Source: Candidatus Poribacteria bacterium | GTDB lineage: Bacteria; Poribacteria; WGA-4E; WGA-3G | Assembly: GCA_958295815.1 (NCBI GenBank) | Contig: OY282374.1 | Coordinates: 1,756,856-1,820,855, forward strand | Direction: 5' to 3' | Length of the DNA: 64,000 nucleotides | Part shown: positions 28,739-36,867 of the stretch, in pieces | How the letters are laid out: every line of letters begins with the position of its first letter | Numbering within the stretch: position 1 is the first letter of the stretch | The notes under the pieces: model-generated | Seen by the model: the letters and a program-made list of their open reading frames with translations, nothing else | Database searches by the model: none | Told to the model about the DNA's origin: nothing | Position numbers and translations under genes: made by a program

Positions 28739-29647
28739 ATGGCACAGATTCAACAACTTCGTCGGATTACAATATGGGGCGTCGGCTTAATCGGCGGTTC
28801 GCTCGGGCTTGCACTCAAGAAGAATGGATTTCAAGGACAACGCGTTGGACTGGGACGAAACATCGGTAGGCTTGAAAACGCAGTCACGCAGGATGCTGTT
28901 GATGTCGTAACAACAGATGTAGCAGAGGGCATTCGCGAGAGCGATCTTGTTGTGCTCTGTACACCCGTCGAATTAGTGCCTGCCTTGGTGCAGCGTATCG
29001 CTGAATCTGTCGAACCACAGCAACATCGCATCGTGTTGACGGACGCGGGTAGCACAAAGTCTGTGCTGGTGAAGTCGGTTGAGAAACGTCTGAAGGCGCA
29101 CGATTCGGATATCCTCTCTTTTGTAGGTGGACACCCTATGGCGGGTTCACATGAAACCGGTGTGGGGGCAGCACGGGCAACGCTCTTTGAAAACGCGAAA
29201 TGTATTTTGACGCCGACAGAAAACAGTGATCCCGGTGCTTTAGACTTGGTTAAAAATCTGTGGGAATTTGTCGGGGCAGTACCATATCTCCTTTCCCCTG
29301 AAACACATGATCGGCTCATCGGTGCCGCAAGCCATCTACCACATCTCATTGCGAGTATACTCACGAACACCGTTGCAGATGTGGAGACGGAGGACAGCAA
29401 AGCCTTGGACTTTACGGCGTCCGGCTTTCGGGATTCCACCCGTATCGCAGCCGGATCACCCGACTTATGGACGGGTATTTTTACGCAGAATAGCGATGTC
29501 CTTTTATCTTTGATTGATGACATGGTTGCGAATTTAATAGAATTCAAGTCTTTACTGCAAACAGAAGATTTTGCTGAGGTTGAACGTGTGCTTTTGGAAG
29601 CACAAACTGTAATTAAAAAACGGGAAGAAATGTCAGGAGGCTCATGA
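28739..29647 (+). CDS. tyrA: Prephenate dehydrogenase
   Basis: A 302-residue NAD(P)-dependent enzyme of tyrosine synthesis. The Rossmann motif ITIWGVGLIGGSLGLALKK is at the N-terminus. LTDAGSTKS and VGGHPMAGSHETGVGAA, with the conserved catalytic His, are hallmarks of TyrA. The C-terminal helical dimerisation domain contains AASHLPHLIAS and ASGFRDSTRIA. No ACT domain or chorismate mutase domain is fused. The ATG at 28739 is chosen over an upstream TTG, with only weak GAGGG nearby. cmk overlaps its stop by 4 bases (ATGA), which suggests coupled translation. Confidence 0.93.
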   Translation: MAQIQQLRRITIWGVGLIGGSLGLALKKNGFQGQRVGLGRNIGRLENAVTQDAVDVVTTDVAEGIRESDLVVLCTPVELVPALVQRIAESVEPQQHRIVLTDAGSTKSVLVKSVEKRLKAHDSDILSFVGGHPMAGSHETGVGAARATLFENAKCILTPTENSDPGALDLVKNLWEFVGAVPYLLSPETHDRLIGAASHLPHLIASILTNTVADVETEDSKALDFTASGFRDSTRIAAGSPDLWTGIFTQNSDVLLSLIDDMVANLIEFKSLLQTEDFAEVERVLLEAQTVIKKREEMSGGS

Positions 29648-30318
29648 AAAAGATTGGATCTCAGGTGACGATTGCGATAGATGGACCCGCCGGGTCTGGG
29701 AAAAGCACGGTGGCTCGACGCATCGCAGAAAGACTCGGCTTACTTTATCTCGATTCCGGTGCTATGTACCGAGCCGTAACTTTATTGGCAATTGCGGATG
29801 GACTCGCAGCAGATAGCCCGAAACTGATTGAACAGGTGAAGACGTGCCATATTGAATTTGAAGATAATGGCAAAACGATTTTGCTCGATGCCGAAGATGT
29901 ATCTGTTCAAATCCGAACGCCAGCAGTCAATAGGCTCGTTGCAGACGTTGCAAAAGTACCGGAGATTCGCCATGAGATCGTGAAACATCAACAGCGAATT
30001 GGGGCAGAAGGGAGCATCATCGCTGAGGGCAGGGATTTGACCACTATTGTTTTTCCCAATGCAGATTATAAGTTCTATCTTGATGCTTCTGTGACAGAAC
30101 GTGCGAAGCGTAGACTCGCTGATCTTCAGGCACAAAATGTAGAGACAACGTTGGCGTCGGTTGCAGCAGAGATTACGGCGCGCGATGAGAAAGATACAAC
30201 ACGGGAACACAGTCCTCTCCGTGCTGCTGACGATGCGATGATCGTTGATACAACCGATAAGACAATTGATGAAGTTGTTGATTTTATTATCGCACGAGTG
30301 TGTGAAAGCCAATCGTGA
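29644..30318 (+). CDS. cmk: Cytidylate kinase
   Basis: A 224-residue CMP/dCMP kinase. The P-loop is IDGPAGSGKSTVARRIAE and is followed by LYLDSGAMYRAVTLLA, which is specific for Cmk. The NMP-bind region includes SVQIRTPAVNRLVADVAK, and the lid contains EGRDLTTIVFPNADYKFYL. Length and motifs are standard. It overlaps tyrA by 4 bases with AGGAGG just upstream inside tyrA. In many bacteria cmk is next to aroA/tyrA and plsC, the same neighbourhood seen here. Confidence 0.95.
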   Translation: MKKIGSQVTIAIDGPAGSGKSTVARRIAERLGLLYLDSGAMYRAVTLLAIADGLAADSPKLIEQVKTCHIEFEDNGKTILLDAEDVSVQIRTPAVNRLVADVAKVPEIRHEIVKHQQRIGAEGSIIAEGRDLTTIVFPNADYKFYLDASVTERAKRRLADLQAQNVETTLASVAAEITARDEKDTTREHSPLRAADDAMIVDTTDKTIDEVVDFIIARVCESQS

Positions 30319-30327
30319 TAGTGAAGT

Positions 30328-30357
30328 AGGAGGGGTTTGTAACCCCGATTTTTTATG
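30328..30357 (+). promoter_or_regulatory. Hairpin between Shine-Dalgarno and start codon of plsC
   Basis: AGGAGG (30328-30333) lies 21 bases before the plsC ATG (30355). The space between is filled by arms GGGGTT (30332-30337) and AACCCC (30341-30346) around TGT, then GATTTTTT. Folding brings the ribosome-binding site near the start. The same sequence also looks like a weak intrinsic terminator for cmk. Confidence 0.5.
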
Positions 30358-31011
30358 TGGTATACCAATAATCACTTCTGGACATCCCGTTCACTCTATC
30401 GATGGGGACATCGGATCACGAACCTTTTCTGTAAGGCTGTGGGACGCCTTGAGGTTCGAGGCGTTGAGCACATTCCGACGGAAGGCGGCGTGTTGTTCCT
30501 TTCAAATCACGTCAGTTTTCTTGACCCTGTGATTGTCGGTTCTGCTGCAAACCGTGAGGTTCATTACATGGCGAGGAGTAATGCTTTTGACATTCCCGGC
30601 TTAGGGAAAATCATTGCAGCCTATAACGCTTATCCTGTAAATAGAGGTGCGCCAGACTTAGGCGCGTTGCGAAAGACGATCTCACTTTTGAAAAATGGTA
30701 ACGCCGTGCTTATATTTCCAGAGGGAACTCGTAGTGTTGATGGGACATTGGGAAAGGCGCGTGATGGGGCATGTTTTATTGCGCATCGAGCGGGTGTTCC
30801 GACGATCCCTGTTTTTCATAGTGGTGCAGAACGGGTGTTGCCACGCAACAGTAAACGGTTGCGACGGGCACAGTTAACTGTCACCTTTGGGGAACCGCTG
30901 GAACTTGCCAATACCGGCGAATTCGAGACAAATCGTGAAATGTACCAACAGATGGGAAATCAGATAATGGATGCAATCGCGGACTTACGAGATCAGACGC
31001 TCAGCTCGTAG
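30355..31011 (+). CDS. plsC: 1-acyl-sn-glycerol-3-phosphate acyltransferase
   Basis: A 218-residue acyltransferase that makes phosphatidic acid at the inner membrane. Motif I is SNHVSFLDPVIVG (HX4D catalytic pair), motif III is LIFPEGTRSVDG, and motif IV is VPTIPVFHSG. The N-terminal region carries an amphipathic or short hydrophobic segment. The start is uncertain because the nearest AGGAGG is 21 bases away beyond a hairpin. Its 3' end overlaps the convergent ychF gene by 11 bases. Confidence 0.9.
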   Translation: MWYTNNHFWTSRSLYRWGHRITNLFCKAVGRLEVRGVEHIPTEGGVLFLSNHVSFLDPVIVGSAANREVHYMARSNAFDIPGLGKIIAAYNAYPVNRGAPDLGALRKTISLLKNGNAVLIFPEGTRSVDGTLGKARDGACFIAHRAGVPTIPVFHSGAERVLPRNSKRLRRAQLTVTFGEPLELANTGEFETNREMYQQMGNQIMDAIADLRDQTLSS

Positions 31012-32095
31012 GGTTCGCAAGGATGAGTAGAACATCACCCTCCTGGACCTGATAGGTTTTACCCTCGGCTCTCAGCAAGCCTTTACTTCGTGCTTCAGGG
31101 TAGCTGCCACACGCCACTAAATCTGCCCAATTAATCGTCTCTGAACGGATAAAAGCATTCGCAAAGTCGGTATGAACGCGTCCCGCTGCGTCAACAGCAG
31201 TTTGTCCTTCTCGTAGTGTCCATGCGCGAGATTCGGTTGGGTTGACTGTAAAGAATGTGATTAATCCGAGTAGTCGATACGAAATTTGAATGAACCGCTC
31301 TAATGCCGATTCGCACAACCCCATCTCTTCCATAAAAATCTCTGCGTCGGCGTCGTCGAGTTCTGAGAGTTCCATCTCTAATTGCGCAGCGAGAACGATG
31401 ACCGCTGTTTCTGCCACCGCCTCGAATTTCCTGAAGTCTTTGAGAATGTCATCAGCTGCGTCGAGTTGTGTTTCGCTGATATTGCATACCAGCAATAGTG
31501 GTTTCTGCGTCAAAAACCCGTAACCGCGTATCAACTTCTCGTCATTAGCAGATAGGTCGAGGACCCGGAGCGGTTTTCCATCTTCCAAGGTCTGCTGACA
31601 TACTTCTAAAAGCCGAATTTCACTTTGAAGTTCTGGGAGTTTCTGGCTTTGATACTGCTTACGGAGTCGGGTGAGCCTTCCTTCAACAATCTGCAAATCT
31701 GCCAATGCGAATTCAAGAGAGACACTCTCAATATCGCGTTCTGCGTCAACGCTGCCATCGACATGTGGAACCGTTTCATCTTCAAAGAGTCTAACAACGT
31801 GTGCGAGTGCATCGACTGTACGAAGAGCCGCGAGCGTTCCAGAATCCAGTTCTGCCTGTTCTATATCCGATTTGGTTACGCCAGCAACGTCCACATAGTC
31901 AATAGTAGCAGGCGTCATTTTTTTACTTTCAAATATTTCTGCTAACTGTTCCAAGCGTTCATCTGGGATATTGGCAATACTGAGGTTTGTCTGTCCACGA
32001 TTCGTGTAGCCCCCAATTTCAGCATTCGATTGGGCTAAGATATTGAATACTGTCGTCTTTCCGACTTGGGGTCTGCCCACAATACCAATTTTCAT
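31001..32095 (-). CDS. ychF: Obg-like ATPase YchF
   Basis: A 364-residue P-loop NTPase of the YchF/OLA1 group. The Walker A is GRPQVGKTTVFN; the G3 motif is DVAGV, and the specificity motif LVCNISE has N-x-x-E rather than NKxD, consistent with ATP preference. The insert is a helical hairpin, and the TGS domain begins at LITFFTVNPTESRAWTLREG. The C-terminus ends GDVLLILANPTS, where YchF usually has a hydrophobic tail. Family proteins associate with ribosomes and stress responses. The gene is convergent with plsC. Confidence 0.94.
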   Translation of the reverse strand: MKIGIVGRPQVGKTTVFNILAQSNAEIGGYTNRGQTNLSIANIPDERLEQLAEIFESKKMTPATIDYVDVAGVTKSDIEQAELDSGTLAALRTVDALAHVVRLFEDETVPHVDGSVDAERDIESVSLEFALADLQIVEGRLTRLRKQYQSQKLPELQSEIRLLEVCQQTLEDGKPLRVLDLSANDEKLIRGYGFLTQKPLLLVCNISETQLDAADDILKDFRKFEAVAETAVIVLAAQLEMELSELDDADAEIFMEEMGLCESALERFIQISYRLLGLITFFTVNPTESRAWTLREGQTAVDAAGRVHTDFANAFIRSETINWADLVACGSYPEARSKGLLRAEGKTYQVQEGDVLLILANPTS

Positions 32096-32125
32096 TTTTT
32101 GTTGACCTATAATTCAATAGCAATT

Positions 32126-32208
32126 CATTTAGTTTTCCAGTAATTCGGACGGGGATGCCCGAACTTGTTCGGGACACGATACAAGAACCCGAATAAATTC
32201 GGGCATCC
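32126..32208. repeat. Composite repeat: family C inverted repeat with shared left flank
   Basis: A 20-base flank (32126-32145) matches 3474-3493 with one mismatch. The element that follows is an inverted repeat with arms GGATGCCCGAA (32153-32163) and TTCGGGCATCC (32198-32208), perfect over 11 bp. A second pair lies inside, CCCGAA and TTCGGG (32188-32203). The right half repeats 4478-4521. It sits between ychF and the small membrane-protein gene. Confidence 0.75.
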
Positions 32209-32283
32209 AGACAATAGACATCCTTCACATATGTGGACTTATTTCTTAAAACTAAATAGCCCTAAATTCAATAGAAAAATCTG

Positions 32284-32312
32284 TTGACAACATCTGTCTA
32301 ACGTGTTAGTAT
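32284..32312 (+). promoter_or_regulatory. Predicted sigma70-type promoter
   Basis: TTGACA (32284-32289) and TAGTAT (32307-32312) are separated by 17 bp. It would drive the small membrane-protein gene and perhaps the methyltransferase. Confidence 0.55.
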
Positions 32313-32352
32313 AAGTGTTAGACAAAGGGTCCAACCCGGAGGTGAATTGAAC

Positions 32353-32742
32353 ATGGCTACCCAGAACGGGAAGTGGAAACGGCACATCGTTAGAGTTTTG
32401 ACCGTTCTCTTAATCCTCACGGTATGCCTTGCGGTTTTGCAATGGTTTATTATCAAGGAATTATTCGGTTTTGGCACAGATATGGTGAAAGACGCCTTGA
32501 TTCGACAGGCACCGGAAGGTGTAGATCGATATGACATTGAGGCAACTTTTGACCGGGTCAAAACCGCTGGTATGCAACTGCCGTTCAGTTTCCTCACTGG
32601 GAAAATCAGTCTCCGCAAGATCAGAGCTGTTGGCAGGTATGCGATAGAAGCCAATAAAGATGAAGTTTGGGACGCTGATGAAATCAACACGCTTTTGCGG
32701 ATGATGAACGCCTCTGTCGGATTTAAAGGAGGAATCGAGTGA
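32353..32742 (+). CDS. Small membrane-anchored hypothetical protein
   Basis: A 129-residue protein. The ATG at 32353 has GGAGG (32338-32342) 10 bases upstream. One transmembrane helix (about residues 11-31, VLTVLLILTVCLAVLQWFII) is followed by a charged soluble region with several predicted helices (MVKDALIRQAPEGVDRYDIE, NTLLRMMNASVG). No domain is recognised. The arrangement with N-terminal anchor and extracytoplasmic or cytoplasmic tail cannot be oriented with confidence, although basic residues before the helix favour a cytoplasmic N-terminus. Confidence 0.65.
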   Translation: MATQNGKWKRHIVRVLTVLLILTVCLAVLQWFIIKELFGFGTDMVKDALIRQAPEGVDRYDIEATFDRVKTAGMQLPFSFLTGKISLRKIRAVGRYAIEANKDEVWDADEINTLLRMMNASVGFKGGIE

Positions 32743-32775
32743 GTTGCAATATCGTTTGCAAACGACACTTAAACA

Positions 32776-33534
32776 ATGCAAGCAAACATTACGCCCCCTT
32801 ATGAAAAATTTGCCTACGCCTATGACCGGATGATGACGAATGTGAACTATACGCGTTGGACATATTACATCGAATCCCTTTTCGATAGGTATGATTCTAA
32901 GCCGCGCCGCGTCCTCGATTTGGCGTGCGGGACCTGTGCTTTGACCATGCAACTGGCGTCAAAAGGCTATAAAATGACTGGGGTGGACCGTGCAGTTGGC
33001 ATGTTGGACATCGCCAAGGAGAAAGTTGCAGAACAGGGTCTCGACATTAAATTGCATCATGGCGATATGCGCGACTTCCAATTGAACCAGCGATTTGATG
33101 CAATCCTTTGTACGTATGATAGCATCAACTATGCCTATGATGAAGATGAGTTAAGCAGCGTCTTTGAAAGTGTTGCTGTGCATCTTGAACCCGACGGCTT
33201 GTTTATTTTTGATGTGACTACAGAACGCAACATCGTTGAGCATTTTCACAACAAAACGTTCGCTGCAAACCATGAGGATTATACCTACATCTGGAAAAAT
33301 AATTACCTCCATCACAGCAAAATGTGCCGAACGGTACTAACCTTTTTTATCCGTGAAGGTGAATTATTTCGACGCCATGAAGAGGTACATCAACAGCGAA
33401 TCTTTGAAGTCCCTATTGTCAATGATCTACTCAAGAAGGCTGGTTACAAACCGTTGAGTGCTTACGATATGTACACTTTCAGTCGTTGGAACCGCTATTC
33501 GGATCGTATTAATTTTACGGCACGCTTGATGTAA
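32776..33534 (+). CDS. Class I SAM-dependent methyltransferase
   Basis: A 252-residue methyltransferase. The SAM-binding motif I is VLDLACGTCALTMQLASKG, then GVDRAVGMLDIAKEK and the acidic loop FDAILCTYDSINYAYDEDEL, with motif LEPDGLFIFDVTTE. The C-terminal part contains LLKKAGYKPLSAYDMYTF, resembling small-molecule methyltransferases. It follows the small membrane-protein gene by 33 bases. The substrate is not inferable. Confidence 0.85.
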   Translation: MQANITPPYEKFAYAYDRMMTNVNYTRWTYYIESLFDRYDSKPRRVLDLACGTCALTMQLASKGYKMTGVDRAVGMLDIAKEKVAEQGLDIKLHHGDMRDFQLNQRFDAILCTYDSINYAYDEDELSSVFESVAVHLEPDGLFIFDVTTERNIVEHFHNKTFAANHEDYTYIWKNNYLHHSKMCRTVLTFFIREGELFRRHEEVHQQRIFEVPIVNDLLKKAGYKPLSAYDMYTFSRWNRYSDRINFTARLM

Positions 33535-33558
33535 TAGCGGTTCGCTCGGAAAGTCCAC

Positions 33559-34611
33559 TTAGAAGTCTGCTGCGATCAGATCGCCTACCTCTTCCGTAGT
33601 ATAGCCCATGCGTCCGGCACCGAGGTCTTTAATCTTTCCACTGGCAAGCAGATCACTAATTGATTTATCTACTTTTGCGGCGGCATCTGCATGCCCCAGG
33701 TGATCTAACATCATGCCCGCTGCACCTATCGCCGCGATCGGGTTAATCTCGTTTTTACCGGTATAGCGCGGTGCCGAGCCGTGAATCGGTTCAAACATCG
33801 CTACACTCTCTGGATTCAGATTACCAGATGCTGCGATTCCCATGCCACCTTGAATCATTGCCCCCAAGTCAGTGATGATGTCGCCGAACATATTGCACGT
33901 CACAATGACATCGAACCACTCCGGATTTTTCACCATCCACATCGTCGTCGCATCAACGAAAGCATATTCCTTCTTAATGTCGGAATAATCTTCGCCGACT
34001 TCATCAAAAACGCGTCGCCACAGGTCGTGCGCGTAGGTGAGAACGTTTGCCTTATCGCAAAGCGTCAATGTATTTTCTTTGTTGCGCTTTTGGGTAAGTT
34101 CATAAGCGTAGCGGACGCAACGTTCCACGCCTTTGTAGGTGTTAATCATTTCCTGAATGGCAACTTCATCGCGCGTTCCACGTTTCAGAAAACCACCAAT
34201 ACCGGCGTATAAACCTTCGGTGTTTTCGCGAACGATAATAAAATCGATATCCTCGGGTCCTTTGTCTTTCAGAGGTGTAGGCACGCCTGGATAAAGTTTG
34301 ACGGGACGGAGGTTGATATACAGATCGAGTTCAAACCGGACCTTTAGCAGGATCCCTTTCTCCAAAATACCGGGTTTGACATCGGGGTGTCCGATAGCAC
34401 CGAGATAAATAGCGTCGAGTCCTCGAAGTTCTTCTAAAACCGAATCCGGTAACACTTCACCGGTTTTCAGATACCGGTCGCCACCGACATCGTATTCAAC
34501 TGTTTCGTACTGTATTCCTGCTTCTGCGGCTGCTGCCCCGAAGACCTTCATTGCTTCGCGTGTTACTTCGGGGCCGATTCCATCGCCGGGAATGAGGCCG
34601 ATTTTATACAT
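33559..34611 (-). CDS. leuB: Isocitrate/isopropylmalate dehydrogenase family enzyme, probably 3-isopropylmalate dehydrogenase
   Basis: A 350-residue NAD(P)-dependent decarboxylating dehydrogenase. It starts [16 protein letters not shown] and carries [17 protein letters not shown] and [31 protein letters not shown], the signature of the family. The FEPIHGSAP motif is the adenine-binding segment. The start at 34611 has GGAGG 6 bases upstream; a 62-codon upstream extension in the same frame is rejected. The overall pattern fits LeuB of leucine synthesis; tartrate dehydrogenase-like alternatives share these motifs. No other leu gene is in the window. Confidence 0.85.
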   Translation of the reverse strand: MYKIGLIPGDGIGPEVTREAMKVFGAAAAEAGIQYETVEYDVGGDRYLKTGEVLPDSVLEELRGLDAIYLGAIGHPDVKPGILEKGILLKVRFELDLYINLRPVKLYPGVPTPLKDKGPEDIDFIIVRENTEGLYAGIGGFLKRGTRDEVAIQEMINTYKGVERCVRYAYELTQKRNKENTLTLCDKANVLTYAHDLWRRVFDEVGEDYSDIKKEYAFVDATTMWMVKNPEWFDVIVTCNMFGDIITDLGAMIQGGMGIAASGNLNPESVAMFEPIHGSAPRYTGKNEINPIAAIGAAGMMLDHLGHADAAAKVDKSISDLLASGKIKDLGAGRMGYTTEEVGDLIAADF

Positions 34612-34862
34612 GTATTTCCTCCAAATGTTGGTGTCACAGATTTTATCGTAATTTTCGGGTTGAGACTTGTCATCAAGACAAAAGATTCCTAATATTTTAC
34701 TACATCTGGGGTGATATTGCAAATTGGGTGCTTTTTCGCGGGTTCGAGACAGAAAACTGAATGACCATAGTGAACCGAGAATTTGGTGTTTCTCCAAAAA
34801 GCGGAGACGTGCTATAATGATCGTCTACATTGTGGGGCATTTTCAGACATCGGAGGAGCACT

Positions 34863-35918
34863 TTGATTACTGAAGCGCGCTTGGCGGGCATTCTCAATCA
34901 ATTTCGCGATCAGCGTATCCTTGTTATCGGGGATTTTTATCTCGATGCTTATTGGTACATAGACAAAACACGATCAACACTATCTCTGGAAACGCCGTGG
35001 CATACCAATCCCGTCGTGGAGCAACGCTATAGTCCCGGTGCAGCAGGCACAGTCACGAATAACCTAAAGGCGTTGGGTGTCGGTAGTGTCTACACATTGG
35101 GTGTAATAGGCGAAGATGGGTTTGGTGGGACACTGCTGAATCGTCTACAGGAGAACGGATGCCTTACCGATTTCATGATACAGGTGCCAGATTGGGTTAC
35201 GCCTACTTATCTCAAACCGATCCACCGCGGTTATGAAGGCGTCGAGACCGAAGGACCACGATTTGATATTGAAAACCAATCGCCGATGTTAGAAGGTGTT
35301 GAAGCCACAGTTATCGATGCACTGCAAGCCTGTGTTCCTCTAGTTGATGGTGTAATCGTTGGCGATCAGATGCCCATTGAGAATTTGGGTGTTATCACTA
35401 ACGGCGTGAGAGAGGGATTGTGCGAATTGGCATTGGCGTTCCCTGATAAGATTTTTTTCGCAGACTCCCGTGCGCGGATTGGTGCGTACCGAGATGTGAT
35501 TATTAAGCCGAACCGGTTTGAGGCAAAACGCGCTGTTGAGCCAGAATGGGGCGGACAGGAAGTTGACATTGAGGCGGCGAAGCAGTGTGCTGTTGTCCTC
35601 GCGCAGCAGACGCAAAACACGGTATACATTACCCTCGGTGAAAACGGTATGCTTGTCTACTGTGAAGGGAAATTTAGCCACATCCCAGGTATTCCTGTTG
35701 ATAGTGAGATTGACCCAGTTGGTGCCGGTGACAGCGTTTCGGCGGGTCTTGTTGCAACGCTCTGTAGCCTTTGCTCTTCACAAAAGTCGGTGGCAGCTGT
35801 TGAAGCGGCTTATGTCAGCAATCTTGTGGCTTCGATTACTGTTACCAAAATCGGTACAACCGGCACAGCGTCACCGTCAGAAATCCTCAAACGCCATCGG
35901 AACTACGTAAATCTATGA
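34863..35918 (+). CDS. PfkB-family kinase, RfaE domain I-like
   Basis: A 351-residue sugar or nucleoside kinase. The TTG start at 34863 follows GGAGGA (34852-34857) at 5 bases. The N-terminal segment ILVIGDFYLDAYWYIDKTRST and RYSPGAAGTVTNNLKALG resemble the heptose-7-phosphate kinase domain of RfaE. The catalytic anion-hole motif near the C-terminus is DPVGAGDSVSAGLVATL. No nucleotidyltransferase domain is fused. It may make ADP-heptose for lipopolysaccharide or phosphorylate another sugar. A 4-base overlap (ATGA) couples it to the nitroreductase gene. Confidence 0.78.
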   Translation: MITEARLAGILNQFRDQRILVIGDFYLDAYWYIDKTRSTLSLETPWHTNPVVEQRYSPGAAGTVTNNLKALGVGSVYTLGVIGEDGFGGTLLNRLQENGCLTDFMIQVPDWVTPTYLKPIHRGYEGVETEGPRFDIENQSPMLEGVEATVIDALQACVPLVDGVIVGDQMPIENLGVITNGVREGLCELALAFPDKIFFADSRARIGAYRDVIIKPNRFEAKRAVEPEWGGQEVDIEAAKQCAVVLAQQTQNTVYITLGENGMLVYCEGKFSHIPGIPVDSEIDPVGAGDSVSAGLVATLCSLCSSQKSVAAVEAAYVSNLVASITVTKIGTTGTASPSEILKRHRNYVNL

Positions 35919-36685
35919 ATCTTTTTGATGTGATAACCCAGCGCCGCAGCCATCGCGGGACATTTCAGGAACGTATGATAGAGACCGATGACCTTGAGAA
36001 ACTTATTGAGGCTGCGCGGTGGACTCCGTCACCGTTTAATGTTCAGCCTTGGGAGCTTGTACTCATTCAGGAAACAGAAGGAAAATCGGCACTCGCGGAT
36101 CTTACGGAGCGCGCTATTATTGCGCAATTCAAAGATGCCAATTTTCTTGATGACAACAGCCGTTGGATGCGTCTCACGGAGAAGGAATGGCAAGAACAGG
36201 GTGATGGCGTGCTGCTCTCGGAACACGTCACACTACCAAAACCGCTTCAGAATGCTCCGGAAAAACTATTACAGGAGTTGTTGAAAAACGCAAAATCTTT
36301 TACGCTTTTGGGTCATCTGGGTGCGGGGAAGATACCCGCCAAAGAGATTGCTTTACAGGTACGCGAGGCACCGTTGCTCATGCTGGTTACGATGAATTGC
36401 AAAAGGTATCCGCCTGGTGATGGTGGGACTCGATGGATGTGGTTGAGTATGGGGATGTTGATTCAAAACATCCTTCTCGCTGCAACAGCACTGGACATCG
36501 GTGTGCAGTTTGTCAGTGCGCCTTTAGAGCGTTCAGTAGACCGTGAGCAGATTCGTCAACGTTTTAATATTCCGATCTTTCATGAAGTGATTACGCTGCT
36601 TAGGCTGGGGTATATTGAGAAGGAGACAGGGAACTCTGTCCGGTTACCGACATCAGAGTTTGTGCACTTTGAAAAGATAAAATAA
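35915..36685 (+). CDS. Nitroreductase family FMN protein
   Basis: A 256-residue nitroreductase-like flavoprotein. The FMN-contacting N-terminal motif is QRRSHRGTFQERMI with ARWTPSPFNVQPWELVLI, and the C-terminal region has NILLAATALDIGVQFVSA and FHEVITLLRLGYIEKE. The middle insertion (about residues 60-125) is larger than in minimal family members. Family reactions are NAD(P)H-dependent reduction of nitro compounds, quinones or related acceptors. It overlaps the preceding kinase gene by 4 bases. Confidence 0.88.
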   Translation: MNLFDVITQRRSHRGTFQERMIETDDLEKLIEAARWTPSPFNVQPWELVLIQETEGKSALADLTERAIIAQFKDANFLDDNSRWMRLTEKEWQEQGDGVLLSEHVTLPKPLQNAPEKLLQELLKNAKSFTLLGHLGAGKIPAKEIALQVREAPLLMLVTMNCKRYPPGDGGTRWMWLSMGMLIQNILLAATALDIGVQFVSAPLERSVDREQIRQRFNIPIFHEVITLLRLGYIEKETGNSVRLPTSEFVHFEKIK

Positions 36686-36706
36686 GTGCGGTTTATTGGT
36701 GGTATG

Positions 36707-36726
36707 GGCGGGCAGGAATACCCGCC
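36707..36726. repeat. Intergenic hairpin
   Basis: Arms GGCGGG (36707-36712) and CCCGCC (36721-36726) pair around CAGGAATA. It lies between the convergent nitroreductase and miniprotein genes. Confidence 0.5.
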
Positions 36727-36749
36727 TCGACGGGAGCTGGCATATTCAC

Positions 36750-36863
36750 TTAGCGATTTTGCAGTGATTCTTTCAATGCCGCTTTTTGTTTTTTCAGGCG
36801 TCGTTGTTGGCGTTGACGGATTTGTGTCCGACGCCGGACCTGCCCACTTTTACTACGTGGCAT
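36750..36863 (-). CDS. 37-residue Arg/Lys/Gln-rich miniprotein
   Basis: A very short gene supported by a strong signal: GGAGG (plus-strand CCTCC at 36871-36875) is 7 bases before the ATG, and that same GGAGG encodes the last arginines of the upstream protein. The protein starts MPRSKSGQVRRRTQIRQRQ, ends ALKESLQNR and has about 15 Arg or Lys residues. It shares composition and an RQ-x-Q/KQ pattern with the N-terminus of the upstream protein. An RNA- or ribosome-binding role is an inference; it is not identical to a ribosomal protein I recognise. Confidence 0.65.
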   Translation of the reverse strand: MPRSKSGQVRRRTQIRQRQQRRLKKQKAALKESLQNR

Positions 36864-36867
36864 AATT

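Noticed and set aside
28831..29547. Long open frame opposite tyrA
   Set aside because: It is an antisense shadow of tyrA with Ser/Thr-rich low-quality composition and no ribosome-binding site.
34612..34797. 62-codon N-terminal extension of the isopropylmalate-dehydrogenase-type protein
   Set aside because: The family starts at [16 protein letters not shown], which has its own GGAGG; the extension has no similarity to known domains.
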